A DNA stretch of 49,539 nt, from the NCBI GenBank assembly GCA_934234185.1, contig CAKQHO010000014.1, positions 1 through 49,539 of the forward strand, given 5' to 3'. Origin of the DNA: an uncultured Psychrobacillus sp. Lineage in GTDB: Bacteria > Bacillota > Bacilli > Bacillales_A > Planococcaceae. Below are positions 15,612 through 23,669 of this stretch, in pieces. Each line of letters starts with the position of its first letter. The first letter of the stretch is position 1. A program made the translations under genes and the position numbers. The notes beneath the pieces were generated by a model. That model was given only the letters and a program-made list of their open reading frames with translations, was not told where the DNA came from and searched no databases.

Positions 15612-17765
15612 CTATAAAAGAGGTAGCTTGAATTTAGGTACTTCATCTACATTTAGCGGCTTTGCGTAGTAGAAGCCTTGAGCAATAGAACAATTATTAG
15701 CTTTCAGAAATTCTACGGATTCCTCCGTTTCTACTCCTTCCGCCACTACTTCTAAGCCAAGACTTTTACCAATACGAATGATAGATGAAACAATCACTGC
15801 ATCTTTTTCATCTAGCTTTTTCATAAATACCCGATCTATTTTTAGCGTATGAATAGGCAATTCACCTAAATAGCGGAAGTTAGAGAAGCCTGATCCAAAA
15901 TCATCAATCGCTATTCTAATTCCTATTTTGTTTAAGTAACGCAAAAGGTCAGTTAAACGAGCCGTGTTTTTCATAAAAACATTCTCTGTAATTTCGATTT
16001 CTAAAAGATAGGGAGGAAAACAAGTTTCCTCTAGAACCGCCTCTATACTCTTTAAAAAATCATGCTGTTGAATCTCTATTGGACTGATATTAACGGAAAT
16101 AGTTTCAAAGCTCATTCCTTCTTCAAGCCATTTCCGTCCCTGTTTGCATGCCTCTTTTAATACAAATCTGCCAATCGGGATTATTAGTCCGGTCTCCTCT
16201 GCGAAGGATATAAAATCGAGTGGAGGGATAGTTTTCCCCTCCTTCTTCCATCGAACTAATGCTTCATAGCCTTGGATCCCTCCGGTAGCGAGGTTGACCT
16301 TAGGCTGATAATCAAGATAAAACTCTCCTGACTTTAAGCCGTTTCGTATATCACTTTCTAGTCTTACCTTATTTACATAGCCCGTATTAAGCGATTGTTC
16401 AAAGACTATTGCACTTCGCTTACCGCTTTCCTTTGAAAAGTTTAAGGCAAGATCTGCAGCCCTATGCAATTCCCCATAGGTAGTCCCGTGAATAGGAAAG
16501 CAAGAAATCCCAATGGAACATGATATATATAATTCCATTTCATCTATATAAAATGGTCTCTCGATTTCATTAATCAATTCGATTGCATAAGCTTTTGAAT
16601 TGTCTATATGTCCTTGAGAAGGAAAGAGAATAACAAATTCATCTCCACCTATTCGATAGATATCATCTGTATTGCAAAACTTCTTCAGCCGATTAGCTAC
16701 TTTTTTTAATAGATAATCTCCTGTAACATGCCCTAAGGAATCATTAATGTTTTTAAAACGATCTAAATCGATATAAAAAAAGTCAAAAGGTCTTCTATTT
16801 TTAATCTTTTCTTCCATCTCTCTATGAAGAGCTGGTGTATTAAAAGTACCTGTCAAAAAATCACAGTATGCCTGGTCTGATAATTTTTTTCTAACCTTTT
16901 CTAATTCAGTTATATCATTCCCTACCCCAATAGCCCCGGTGATTGTATCCCCCTCAATAATTGGAGAAATCTTTATATGTATGCACTTCTTGTCAATCCA
17001 AGTTTCAAATGATACTTCTTCCCCTTCCCAAACTCTATTCAAATGCTTGGACAACAATTCAAATAACTGGTTGCTAACTGCGTACTTTAACTCTTTGAAT
17101 TGTCTATTGGAAGAATTGAGGGAATATTTTTCTGTCAGCCCTTCTTCAAAATTATCTCTCGCTATTTTTCCATCTACAAATGCTAATCTATACTTATTTT
17201 CCTCATTCTTTTCTATTTTAAATATCAAGTTATTTACATATTGAATTACTGTATCAAAAGAATTTAAGATTTGATTCTTTAATAAACGTTCGTTTTCTTT
17301 TTCTTCCGTTATATCCGTCCTTATACTTAGAAAATAAGATTCGTTAGTTTTTGTAACAATTGGTAGAATATAAGTTTTAACCCAGTAAAGCTCTCCATTT
17401 TTCCGTCGATTACATATTTCACCTGTCCAGCTTTTCCCGCTTAGAATTATTTCCCACATATCTTTAAAAAAAGAAGAAGGATGCACACCGGAATTGACTA
17501 TCTTATGAGTTTTACCAATAAGCTCCTCCTCCTGATATCCAGAAATAGAAACAAAACGGTTATTCACATAAATTATTTGTCCAGACTTATTTGTAATAGC
17601 AATAATCATGGTCTCATTTAAAGCGTAGTTCATTAACTCCATTTTATAAAATGCATCGTCTAATTTATTCATTAGAAGATCATCCTTTAAAAAATTATCA
17701 CTTTTAATAGCACTTTTTACACTGGAAAGCAATTCTTCAGACTCTTCAACAAATAAATATTGCAT
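15612..17765 (-). CDS. PAS-PAS-GGDEF-EAL cyclic-di-GMP signalling protein
   Basis: A protein of 717 aa with a PAS domain (about 45-160; NKSGQIIYVNNRFVSISGY), a second PAS-like domain (about 165-295), a GGDEF diguanylate cyclase domain with intact GGDEF near residue 373, and an EAL phosphodiesterase domain. The EAL domain keeps its catalytic set: EALVRW, NISPIEIQ, EITENVF, IDDFGSGF, KIDRVF, EGVE and QGFYYAKP. The usual RxxD product-inhibition site before GGDEF reads CNTD, so it lacks the Arg. No membrane segment is visible. The ATG at 17765 is 8 nt after GGAGG, better than the in-frame ATG at 17780. Both activities look possible; the net direction cannot be told. Confidence 0.9.
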   Translation of the reverse strand: MQYLFVEESEELLSSVKSAIKSDNFLKDDLLMNKLDDAFYKMELMNYALNETMIIAITNKSGQIIYVNNRFVSISGYQEEELIGKTHKIVNSGVHPSSFFKDMWEIILSGKSWTGEICNRRKNGELYWVKTYILPIVTKTNESYFLSIRTDITEEKENERLLKNQILNSFDTVIQYVNNLIFKIEKNEENKYRLAFVDGKIARDNFEEGLTEKYSLNSSNRQFKELKYAVSNQLFELLSKHLNRVWEGEEVSFETWIDKKCIHIKISPIIEGDTITGAIGVGNDITELEKVRKKLSDQAYCDFLTGTFNTPALHREMEEKIKNRRPFDFFYIDLDRFKNINDSLGHVTGDYLLKKVANRLKKFCNTDDIYRIGGDEFVILFPSQGHIDNSKAYAIELINEIERPFYIDEMELYISCSIGISCFPIHGTTYGELHRAADLALNFSKESGKRSAIVFEQSLNTGYVNKVRLESDIRNGLKSGEFYLDYQPKVNLATGGIQGYEALVRWKKEGKTIPPLDFISFAEETGLIIPIGRFVLKEACKQGRKWLEEGMSFETISVNISPIEIQQHDFLKSIEAVLEETCFPPYLLEIEITENVFMKNTARLTDLLRYLNKIGIRIAIDDFGSGFSNFRYLGELPIHTLKIDRVFMKKLDEKDAVIVSSIIRIGKSLGLEVVAEGVETEESVEFLKANNCSIAQGFYYAKPLNVDEVPKFKLPLL

Positions 17766-17877
17766 ATAGCAATCCTCCATCGTCTAGGAAAATAGATATA
17801 TTGATTTTAGTAATAAAGTCACTATTTTGTCAATGAGTACTTTTACATCTTTATAAGGAAATTATCTTATTGTTAAT

Positions 17878-17919
17878 AAAAAAACACCCATAAGTTAGAA
17901 TAAAAATAACTTTTGGGTG
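17878..17919 (-). terminator. Intrinsic terminator of the aldehyde dehydrogenase gene
   Basis: On the minus strand, CACCCAAAAGTTA and TAACTTATGGGTG form the stem, followed by seven T. Confidence 0.85.
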
Positions 17920-17938
17920 CCACCTCTTTAGAATTTAC

Positions 17939-19327
17939 TTATTTTAATAACCCTCTAACTAGCTTCACCTTATTTTTATACGGTGGAAAAACAATATTTA
18001 CGGGAATTGAGGTATTTTTTTTAAGAATAGATTTTTGATGTGTGAATAGTAAAAAACTTGCTTCGCCATGGTACGCACCTATGCCAGAATTACCAACTCC
18101 ACCAAAAGGTAAATGTACGCTACCTGCATGCGTGATAGTATCATTAATACAGCCCCCGCCAAATGGAAGCTCCTCTAAAAAGTAATTTTGTGCCCTTTCA
18201 TGTTCACTAAACATATATGCAGCCAAAGGCTTAGGCATTTTCTTAATATGACGAATGGTTGCAGGTAAATCCTGATAGCTAATAATCGGAAGTATCGGGC
18301 CAAAAATTTCCTCTTGCATGGAAGGACTCGTGAAGTCTATGTCCTTCAATAGAGTAGGCTGAATGAATAAATCCTCTGGATCGTAGTCTCCGCCAAAAAT
18401 AATTTGCTCTCTCTCCTGGTCTAACATTCTCTGCAATCTATCAAAATGATTCCGGTTAACTATTCTACCTAAATCTGGGCTTTCTTGAGGATTAGAACCG
18501 TAAAATTGTTGAATAGTTTTCTGTAATAAATCTATAAACTTGTCCTTAACTTTTTCCTCCACGAGAACATAATCGGGTGCAATACAAGTTTGACCCGAAT
18601 TTACAAATTTACCCCAGACTATCCGCTTAGCTGCTATCTCAAGGTTGGCCGTATGATCGACAATAGCTGGACTTTTTCCACCAAGCTCCAAAGCAATTGG
18701 TGTTAGTCTCTTCGAAGCAGCTTCCATGACAATCTTCCCTACATTTACACTTCCCGTAAAAAATATAAAGTCAAATGCCGCATGGATTAACAAAGAAGTT
18801 TCTTCCTTCTCTCCTTCTACTACACGAACATAATGTGGGTGGAATGCCTCCGATATAATTTGTGCAATAACTCTTGTTGTATTCGGAGTAGCCTCAGATG
18901 GTTTAATTACAGCACAGTTTCCTCCGATAATTGCTCCTAAAAGTGGCTCCATTACTAACTGGAACGGATAATTGAAAGGTGCAATGATTAGAACCGTACC
19001 ATATGGCTCTTGAACGATAAAACTTTTAGATGGCATCAAGGCAATAGGAGTCTTCACTGATCTAGGTTCCATCCATTTTTGAAGATGCTTTTTCATATAA
19101 GATATACTCTCGTAAACAATTCCTAATTCAGTAGTATACGCTTCAAATTCGTTTTTTCGTAAATCCTGATAAAGAGCTGCTAATACATCTTTTTCGTATT
19201 TTTTAATCGTATCCTTTAAGATATCTAACTGCTCTAATCTAAATTTCACATCTTTTGTAACCCCAGTATTAAAATAAGCATAATGCTCATCCAACATTTT
19301 TTCTAACTCATGTTCTGTAAAGTTCAT
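17939..19327 (-). CDS. Aldehyde dehydrogenase, class 3-like (YwdH/AldX type)
   Basis: A 462-aa NAD(P)-dependent enzyme oxidising aldehydes to acids. The cofactor site (PFNYPFQL, KPSE, FFTGSVNVGK), the general-base Glu in LELGGKSP and the nucleophilic Cys at about 248 (SGQTCIAPDYV) are all intact. The length and the C-terminal INDTITHAGSVHLPFGGVGNS-type region fit the class 3 / YwdH branch, which handles medium- to long-chain and aromatic aldehydes. The ATG follows AAAGGAGAGA. It is monocistronic with its own terminator. The physiological substrate is unknown. Confidence 0.9.
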   Translation of the reverse strand: MNFTEHELEKMLDEHYAYFNTGVTKDVKFRLEQLDILKDTIKKYEKDVLAALYQDLRKNEFEAYTTELGIVYESISYMKKHLQKWMEPRSVKTPIALMPSKSFIVQEPYGTVLIIAPFNYPFQLVMEPLLGAIIGGNCAVIKPSEATPNTTRVIAQIISEAFHPHYVRVVEGEKEETSLLIHAAFDFIFFTGSVNVGKIVMEAASKRLTPIALELGGKSPAIVDHTANLEIAAKRIVWGKFVNSGQTCIAPDYVLVEEKVKDKFIDLLQKTIQQFYGSNPQESPDLGRIVNRNHFDRLQRMLDQEREQIIFGGDYDPEDLFIQPTLLKDIDFTSPSMQEEIFGPILPIISYQDLPATIRHIKKMPKPLAAYMFSEHERAQNYFLEELPFGGGCINDTITHAGSVHLPFGGVGNSGIGAYHGEASFLLFTHQKSILKKNTSIPVNIVFPPYKNKVKLVRGLLK

Positions 19328-19534
19328 CTATACTCTCTCCTTTATAAGAAGTTATATACCTAATTTCATCATACTATTTTTTTCAAATAGACGAAAGAAT
19401 TTGGATATTTCCCTTGATACATGAAAATCCTCTTTCCTTCTCATACTACCTTTAAAGAATTTATTAGATTTTTCTAATAGTCTTTTAGCCACCCTTACCT
19501 TTCCCGTGTCCTTAGACTTATTTTATAGGAACTG

Positions 19535-19561
19535 GTTTAAGGTGATTTCGTATATGGGTAT
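19535..19561 (+). promoter_or_regulatory. Sigma-B (general stress) promoter
   Basis: GTTTAA (19535-19540) and GGGTAT (19556-19561), separated by 15 nt, match the sigma-B hexamers exactly. They lie 40 nt before the start codon of a small gene with a strong ribosome-binding site. Confidence 0.75.
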
Positions 19562-19600
19562 AAAATACACAAACAGTTAAGTAACAAAAGAGGAGGAAAT

Positions 19601-19744
19601 ATGATGACAGAAACAGAGACATGGTGGGAGCCGATTTTTCAAGGTCCTAGGGCTCTAGGACTAAATAAGGAACGTATCAATGAATTAGAGGAAGAATCTT
19701 TCTTATATTTCCAACAAGTAGAACAGGAAATGGAATCTAACTAA
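19601..19744 (+). CDS. Small acidic protein of unknown function, probable general stress gene
   Basis: A 47-codon gene with an excellent ribosome-binding site (AGGAGG at 19591-19596) and a double ATG at 19601/19604. The product begins MMTETETWWEPIFQG and ends EQEMESN. It is soluble, acidic, without cysteine or membrane segment, and its second half looks helical and Glu-rich. It is preceded by a sigma-B-type promoter. I do not recognise a family. The neighbours are convergent or unrelated, so it is a stand-alone unit. Confidence 0.7.
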   Translation: MMTETETWWEPIFQGPRALGLNKERINELEEESFLYFQQVEQEMESN

Positions 19745-19785
19745 ATAATAAAAGCACAGCAACAGCTGGTTTTTTCTTTAAATAT

Positions 19786-19816
19786 AAAATATGCAGCCGA
19801 TTTGGCTGCATATTTT
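19786..19816. terminator. Bidirectional intrinsic terminator
   Basis: The 13-bp stem AAAATATGCAGCC/GGCTGCATATTTT with a 5-nt loop overlaps the stop codon of the minus-strand YutG-like gene. It also ends the small plus-strand gene. Confidence 0.8.
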
Positions 19817-20399
19817 ACGTTCTGCCGCCTTCTACGTGAGTTTCAGGAGCAGTTTCTTCTGGAGAAATATCCTCAAAGGTTTCATTGGCTTCCTCTAAAT
19901 CCCTTGTTCGATGTGCCAGCCTAGATGCTGCACTAGCAGCAATACTAGCCACTAAATCATCTAGAAATGTGTGGATGCCTTCTCCAACCTTTGTATCCAA
20001 TTTGGAAATTAACCCAATTTTATTCTTATCTAAATGACCAAAGGTTGTAACAGCAATACTTCCATAAGTAAATACGGAGCCCAATGCGATCGTTTCATCC
20101 ACTCCAAATAATCCCTCATCAGCTTCCACAATTTCTTGAAGTGGTGAAGAAAGCAACTTTTTCTCAGCAAGCTCATCTAGTTCAATACCGACCAAAATGG
20201 CATGCTGCATCTCCCTTTTCTTCAAAACACTTTCTATCGATTTAATACAATGTTCGATTGTCAGCCCTTTATTATAGGGATATTGCATTTCAAAAACAAT
20301 TTTTGCAATCTCCTCTATCGTTACACCTCTTCTTTTCAAGGCGTCGTGTGTAGCTTGTTCAACAGTTTTTGAATGCACTCTTGATGTTTGATTATCCAT
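19815..20399 (-). CDS. YutG/PgpA-like phosphatidylglycerophosphatase A family protein
   Basis: A 194-aa protein of the PgpA/YutG family. The N-terminal part (RRGVTIEEIAKIVFEMQ) and the signature GLFGVDETIALGSVFTYGSIAVTTFG, then TFLDDLVASIAASAASRLAH, follow the Bacillus YutG pattern. Classical PgpA removes phosphate from phosphatidylglycerophosphate at the membrane. The short YutG branch has few clear membrane helices and its activity is less certain. The ATG follows AAGGAGG. The acidic C-terminal tail (about 168-194) looks disordered. Confidence 0.75.
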   Translation of the reverse strand: MDNQTSRVHSKTVEQATHDALKRRGVTIEEIAKIVFEMQYPYNKGLTIEHCIKSIESVLKKREMQHAILVGIELDELAEKKLLSSPLQEIVEADEGLFGVDETIALGSVFTYGSIAVTTFGHLDKNKIGLISKLDTKVGEGIHTFLDDLVASIAASAASRLAHRTRDLEEANETFEDISPEETAPETHVEGGRT

Positions 20400-20513
20400 G
20401 GTTGTGCCTCCTTATATTCTCAACGGAAGTATCCTACCTAACTTCTCCTATTATACCTCTACCCTACTATATGTTACAATTTCTATACAACATGACAATA
20501 AGAGGTGTGTATA

Positions 20514-21236
20514 ATGAATAGAGGTACGTTACTTGATAGATCAATCTATAGCAAAAGCTTGCAGGAAGAGATGCAGCTTCTGATTTATTTACCGCCAAAT
20601 TATTCTCCTTTATATAAGCATTCTGTTCTCATAGTGTCTGATGGGAAAGATTACTTTCAACTAGGCAGACTTTCAAGAGTAGCAGACGAACTATATGAGG
20701 AAGAACTAATTGAAAATGTAATAATTGTGGGAGTTCCATATAAAAATGTAAAGGATCGCAGAAGAAAGTATCATCCTGATGGAGAGCAGCAGGATGCCTA
20801 TTCTAGGTTTATCGCACAGGAGCTAGTCCCTTATTTAGACGAAGAGTACCCTACCTATCAAATTGGAAACGGCAGAGCTTTAATGGGCGATTCATTAGCT
20901 GCTACTGTTTCGTTGTTAACTGCTCTTCAATACCCAAATACCTTTGGAAAGGTAATCATGCACTCCCCTCTCATAAATGATCTAATATTGGAAAAGGTGG
21001 AGAAACACCGTGATATCCATGCTTTTTCTATCTATCAGGTAGTTGGAAATCAAGAGACAGAGGTACAAACAGGCGATGGCTTACTAACAGATTTTCTTAC
21101 TCCCAATAGAAAGTTACATGATTTATTAACAAAAAGAGGATATTTGAGCTTTTACGAAGAACTAAATGGAGACCATACTTGGAAGCTGTGGCAGCCAGAT
21201 ATTAAAAGAACTATGGTGAAGAATTTTAGCTTATAA
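20514..21236 (+). CDS. yjcH: YjcH-like esterase (alpha/beta hydrolase, esterase D group)
   Basis: A 240-aa alpha/beta hydrolase of the putative esterase group (enterochelin-esterase-like). The nucleophile elbow is present as LMGDSLAAT (Ser about residue 126), an oxyanion strand precedes it (HSVLIVSDGKDY), and the late GDHTWKLW provides the catalytic His. An in-frame GTG at 20505 is inside the ribosome-binding site AGAGGTG, so the ATG at 20514 is the start. The length then agrees with what I recall for B. subtilis YjcH. It is the first gene of a yjcH-yjcG-yjcF cluster, the same trio as in B. subtilis. Confidence 0.82.
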   Translation: MNRGTLLDRSIYSKSLQEEMQLLIYLPPNYSPLYKHSVLIVSDGKDYFQLGRLSRVADELYEEELIENVIIVGVPYKNVKDRRRKYHPDGEQQDAYSRFIAQELVPYLDEEYPTYQIGNGRALMGDSLAATVSLLTALQYPNTFGKVIMHSPLINDLILEKVEKHRDIHAFSIYQVVGNQETEVQTGDGLLTDFLTPNRKLHDLLTKRGYLSFYEELNGDHTWKLWQPDIKRTMVKNFSL

Positions 21237-21290
21237 AACATTTTTTGGTATAATAAAATATGCTCGAATGATTATAAGGAGGTTTTGTAA

Positions 21291-21806
21291 ATGAAATACG
21301 GTATTGTTGCATTTCCATCAAAAAAGGTGCAGGATTTTGCAAATTCCTATAGAAAACGTTATGACCCTCACTATGCGTTAATTACCCCTCATATGACTAT
21401 TAAAGGAGTATTTGAGGCGGACGAGGAAGAAATTAAAACAATAGGGCAACAAATTAATGAAATTGCTAAAAAATCAAAACCGTTTACATTAAAAACATCT
21501 AAAGTAAGCTCATTCGCTCCTGTGACTAATGCAATTTACTTTAATGTGAAACCGACAGAGGAATTGCTAAACTTGCACAAGGCTTTAAATTCTATTGGGT
21601 TTACTGGAGAAGAAGCTTATTCTTTTGTTCCTCATATTACGATTGCCCAAAAATTAAGCTCGAGCGAGCATGACGATATTTATCCTCAATTAAAAATGAT
21701 TGGTGCTGAATTTGAAGAACTAATTGATCGTATACACTTATTATATCAATTAGAAGACGGTTCTTGGACTGTCTACGAAACGTTTAGATTGTCTGGAGCT
21801 GAGTAA
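21291..21806 (+). CDS. yjcG: YjcG, 2H phosphoesterase / 2'-5' RNA ligase-like protein
   Basis: This 171-aa protein belongs to the 2H phosphoesterase superfamily. Two HxT motifs form the active site: PHMTIKG (about residue 30) and PHITIAQ (about residue 118). Bacterial members act on 2',3'-cyclic or 2'-5' phosphodiesters; the substrate of YjcG is not established. Length is the same as in B. subtilis YjcG. The ATG follows AAGGAGG by 8 nt. The gene lies 54 bp after yjcH and 3 bp before the next start, consistent with an operon. Confidence 0.88.
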   Translation: MKYGIVAFPSKKVQDFANSYRKRYDPHYALITPHMTIKGVFEADEEEIKTIGQQINEIAKKSKPFTLKTSKVSSFAPVTNAIYFNVKPTEELLNLHKALNSIGFTGEEAYSFVPHITIAQKLSSSEHDDIYPQLKMIGAEFEELIDRIHLLYQLEDGSWTVYETFRLSGAE

Positions 21807-21809
21807 TCA

Positions 21810-22241
21810 TTGGTATATGCAAAAATTGTAGAAACAGAAAAAGAAAAACAGGATGCAATAACAATTAGAAGAATAGTTTTTGTGGAGGAACAAGACGTTC
21901 CATTACATCTCGAATTAGATGAGCACGATGCCTCTGCCACACATTTCATCGCTTACGATGGCGAAAAACCTTTTGGAGCTGGCAGACTTCGTGTATCTGA
22001 GCCTAATGTTGGAAAAGTGGAACGTGTATGTATTCTTCCAGAGTACCGGGGTCAGCATTTAGGGAATTTACTAATGAACTGCATGGAGGAGTATGCGGTT
22101 TCTAACGGTTATAAAAAATTAAAACTAAATGCTCAAAGCTATGCCGTTCCCTTTTATGAAAAAAGAAATTATACTGTTACCTCTCCAGAGTTTTTAGAGG
22201 CGAGCATACCGCACAGAGCTATGGAAAAAGAACTAGTATAA
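21810..22241 (+). CDS. yjcF: YjcF-like GNAT acetyltransferase
   Basis: A 143-aa single-domain N-acetyltransferase. The acetyl-CoA loop is recognisable as RVCILPEYRGQHLGNLL (R/Q-x-x-G-x-G/A pattern), and LNAQSYAVPFYEKRNYTV is the typical motif B end. The TTG start lies 3 bp after the yjcG stop and uses GGAG inside the end of yjcG, so translation is probably coupled. Acceptor substrate unknown. It is the last gene of the cluster, followed by a strong terminator. Confidence 0.85.
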   Translation: MVYAKIVETEKEKQDAITIRRIVFVEEQDVPLHLELDEHDASATHFIAYDGEKPFGAGRLRVSEPNVGKVERVCILPEYRGQHLGNLLMNCMEEYAVSNGYKKLKLNAQSYAVPFYEKRNYTVTSPEFLEASIPHRAMEKELV

Positions 22242-22254
22242 ATTGTAATTGTAG

Positions 22255-22285
22255 GCAGTTGGAGAAACACTCCAACTGCTTTTTT
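22255..22285 (+). terminator. Intrinsic terminator of the yjcH-G-F operon
   Basis: GCAGTTGGAG, AAACA and CTCCAACTGC are followed by six T. Confidence 0.9.
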
Positions 22286-22315
22286 CATTTAGAAAACACT
22301 GGCGCCGGCTTTAAA

Positions 22316-22358
22316 AAGAGCTACCCTAAAAAAGTCTAACGACTCTTAGGATAGCCCC
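22316..22358 (-). terminator. Intrinsic terminator of the 102-aa gene
   Basis: On the minus strand, an imperfect stem pairs GGGCTATCCTAAGAGTC with GACTTTTTTAGGGTAGCTC, followed by TTTTTAAA. It lies just after the stop of the 102-aa gene. Confidence 0.65.
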
Positions 22359-22362
22359 AATT

Positions 22363-22671
22363 TCAAATATACATATTCACAGTATTTCCCTTGCCAGATA
22401 TTTCTGCTATTACGGGAGATAAATTAATAGGATTTGGTTGGATAAAACCTTTATATAATGGCATTCTTTTTGATTTACTTATTTTTTCTATTTGGTTTTC
22501 TTCATCCTCTAAGAAATCATTTGGCTGATCTTTTATCAGATGATCTCTAAACATGGATTTCAGATTTACTTTTTGTACATTTCCAACATATGCAAAATTG
22601 TATTCATTTTGGTACATACGATTTGCATAGATTTGAGCCTGTGTCGGTTGCACTGGAATAATGTATCCCAT
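22363..22671 (-). CDS. Unknown 102-aa protein in the sporulation block
   Basis: A hydrophilic protein with a strong GGAAAGAGGGGGG ribosome-binding site and a terminator, so a real gene. It begins MGYIIPVQPTQAQIYANRM and ends in ISGKGNTVNMYI, with a charged middle (DEENQIEKISKSKR). I do not recognise the family; the overall look resembles small Bacillus spore-associated proteins. It follows spoVIF on the same strand with a 101-bp gap. A sequence resembling a sigma-E site (TTCATATT, 14 nt, AATAAATT) precedes it, but the match is weak. A role in the spore is inferred from neighbours only. Confidence 0.6.
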   Translation of the reverse strand: MGYIIPVQPTQAQIYANRMYQNEYNFAYVGNVQKVNLKSMFRDHLIKDQPNDFLEDEENQIEKISKSKRMPLYKGFIQPNPINLSPVIAEISGKGNTVNMYI

Positions 22672-22772
22672 AATTTAATCCCCCCTCTTTCCTTTTAAAT
22701 TTATTTACCCGTATTACGAAATATGAAACTGTATAAATGTTCTCATTTAAATTCCCGGGAACACACTACTTA

Positions 22773-23018
22773 TTACATCATTTTTTCGATGTCAGTTAAG
22801 CTTAAAGAGCTACCTTTTTGTAAAATAGACTTTGTTAACTGATCCTCTAATTCTTTAGATACCGGCTTATTTGCCACCTTACCGACTTTTCTTACAATTT
22901 TACGTACCTGTTTTTCATCCTTAAAATCAGCTGACGATATAGCATTTGCAAGCGCAAATAATTCATCCATCGAAACACCTGTTTTATTTTCAATTGCTTT
23001 AAAAAAAGAATTTTGCAT
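22773..23018 (-). CDS. spoVIF: Stage VI sporulation protein F (SpoVIF)
   Basis: An 81-aa protein matching the small SpoVIF (YjcC) family of the mother cell, which affects late coat assembly and stability of the GerE regulator in B. subtilis. It begins MQNSFFKAIENKTGVSMDEL and contains DEKQVRKIVRKVGKVANKPV, a segment characteristic of the family. The ATG follows GGGGAGGAAGTT. It lies 33 bp downstream of the YjcZ gene, the same neighbour as in B. subtilis, so the two may share the sigma-K-type promoter upstream of yjcZ. Confidence 0.85.
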   Translation of the reverse strand: MQNSFFKAIENKTGVSMDELFALANAISSADFKDEKQVRKIVRKVGKVANKPVSKELEDQLTKSILQKGSSLSLTDIEKMM

Positions 23019-23051
23019 AACTTCCTCCCCTTCATATGTTTTTAGTTATGT

Positions 23052-23237
23052 TTAAGAGAGAAAGCTGCTTCCGACAATAATTAATAGTATAAATAAAACA
23101 ACAATTAGTACAAATGTGTTATTACCGCCGTAGCCGCCGCCGTAGCCACCGCCATAACCATAGCCAGTTCCTCCACCATAGTAGCCGCCATAGCAGCCGC
23201 AATATCCAGAGTATCCTCCATCAGAGTAGCCGTACAT
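23052..23237 (-). CDS. YjcZ-family small glycine/tyrosine-rich sporulation protein
   Basis: A 61-aa peptide with a Gly/Tyr-rich N-terminal half (repeats of GYGGG) and one C-terminal membrane segment (FVLIVVLFILLIIV). This is the hallmark of the tiny-TM YjcZ family found in spore-forming bacilli. The frame opens at 23264, but the run GGGGG at 23245-23249 is 7 nt before the ATG at 23237, so the MYGYSDGG start is used. The exact role is unknown; family members are expressed during sporulation. A sigma-E/K-type -10 box lies just upstream. Confidence 0.82.
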   Translation of the reverse strand: MYGYSDGGYSGYCGCYGGYYGGGTGYGYGGGYGGGYGGNNTFVLIVVLFILLIIVGSSFLS

Positions 23238-23263
23238 ACATTTACCCCCTCTCCTTTTCACCA

Positions 23264-23292
23264 TATTGTATGCATATAAGTGAAACGGAGTA
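23264..23292 (-). promoter_or_regulatory. Sigma-K (or sigma-E) type promoter of yjcZ
   Basis: On the minus strand, CATACAATA (23272-23264) fits the sigma-K -10 pattern CATAnnnTA and the sigma-E -10. A TACT element with the AC of the sigma-K -35 lies 16 nt upstream. The position gives a short leader before the ribosome-binding site. Confidence 0.5.
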
Positions 23293-23302
23293 GGGCATTT
23301 AA

Positions 23303-23668
23303 CTAGTAAGTGGTTTTTCGTTTTTGGAAAATAAAAGCACCAATAATTCCAAATAATATTGCAGCACTAATTCCAGAACTTGTTACTTCAAACATACCTG
23401 TTAAAACACCAATGATCCCATGCTTTTCAGCCTCAGCTAAAGCTCCATGTGTTAAAGAGTTTCCAAAGGAGGTAATAGGAATTGTAGCTCCAGCTCCCGC
23501 AAAATCAATAAATGGCTCATATAATCCAAAGCCGTCTAAGATTGCTCCAACTACTACTAACGTACTTAGTGTATGTGCTGGAGTCATCTTAAATCCATCC
23601 ATCATAATTTGTCCAACCACACAAATAAGGCCTCCTACCACGAAGGCTACAATTAATGAAGATATCAT
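23303..23668 (-). CDS. spoVAE: Stage V sporulation protein AE (SpoVAEb type)
   Basis: A 121-aa membrane protein with four hydrophobic segments. It forms part of the SpoVA channel that moves dipicolinic acid into the developing spore and out during germination. The motif GAGATIPITSFGNSLTHGA is shared with SpoVAC and typical of the family. The frame opens at 23710 within spoVAD, but AGAGGGG lies 5 nt before the ATG at 23668, one base after the spoVAD stop. It is the last gene of the yhcN-like-spoVAC-spoVAD-spoVAE operon. Confidence 0.92.
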   Translation of the reverse strand: MISSLIVAFVVGGLICVVGQIMMDGFKMTPAHTLSTLVVVGAILDGFGLYEPFIDFAGAGATIPITSFGNSLTHGALAEAEKHGIIGVLTGMFEVTSSGISAAILFGIIGAFIFQKRKTTY

Positions 23669-23669
23669 C

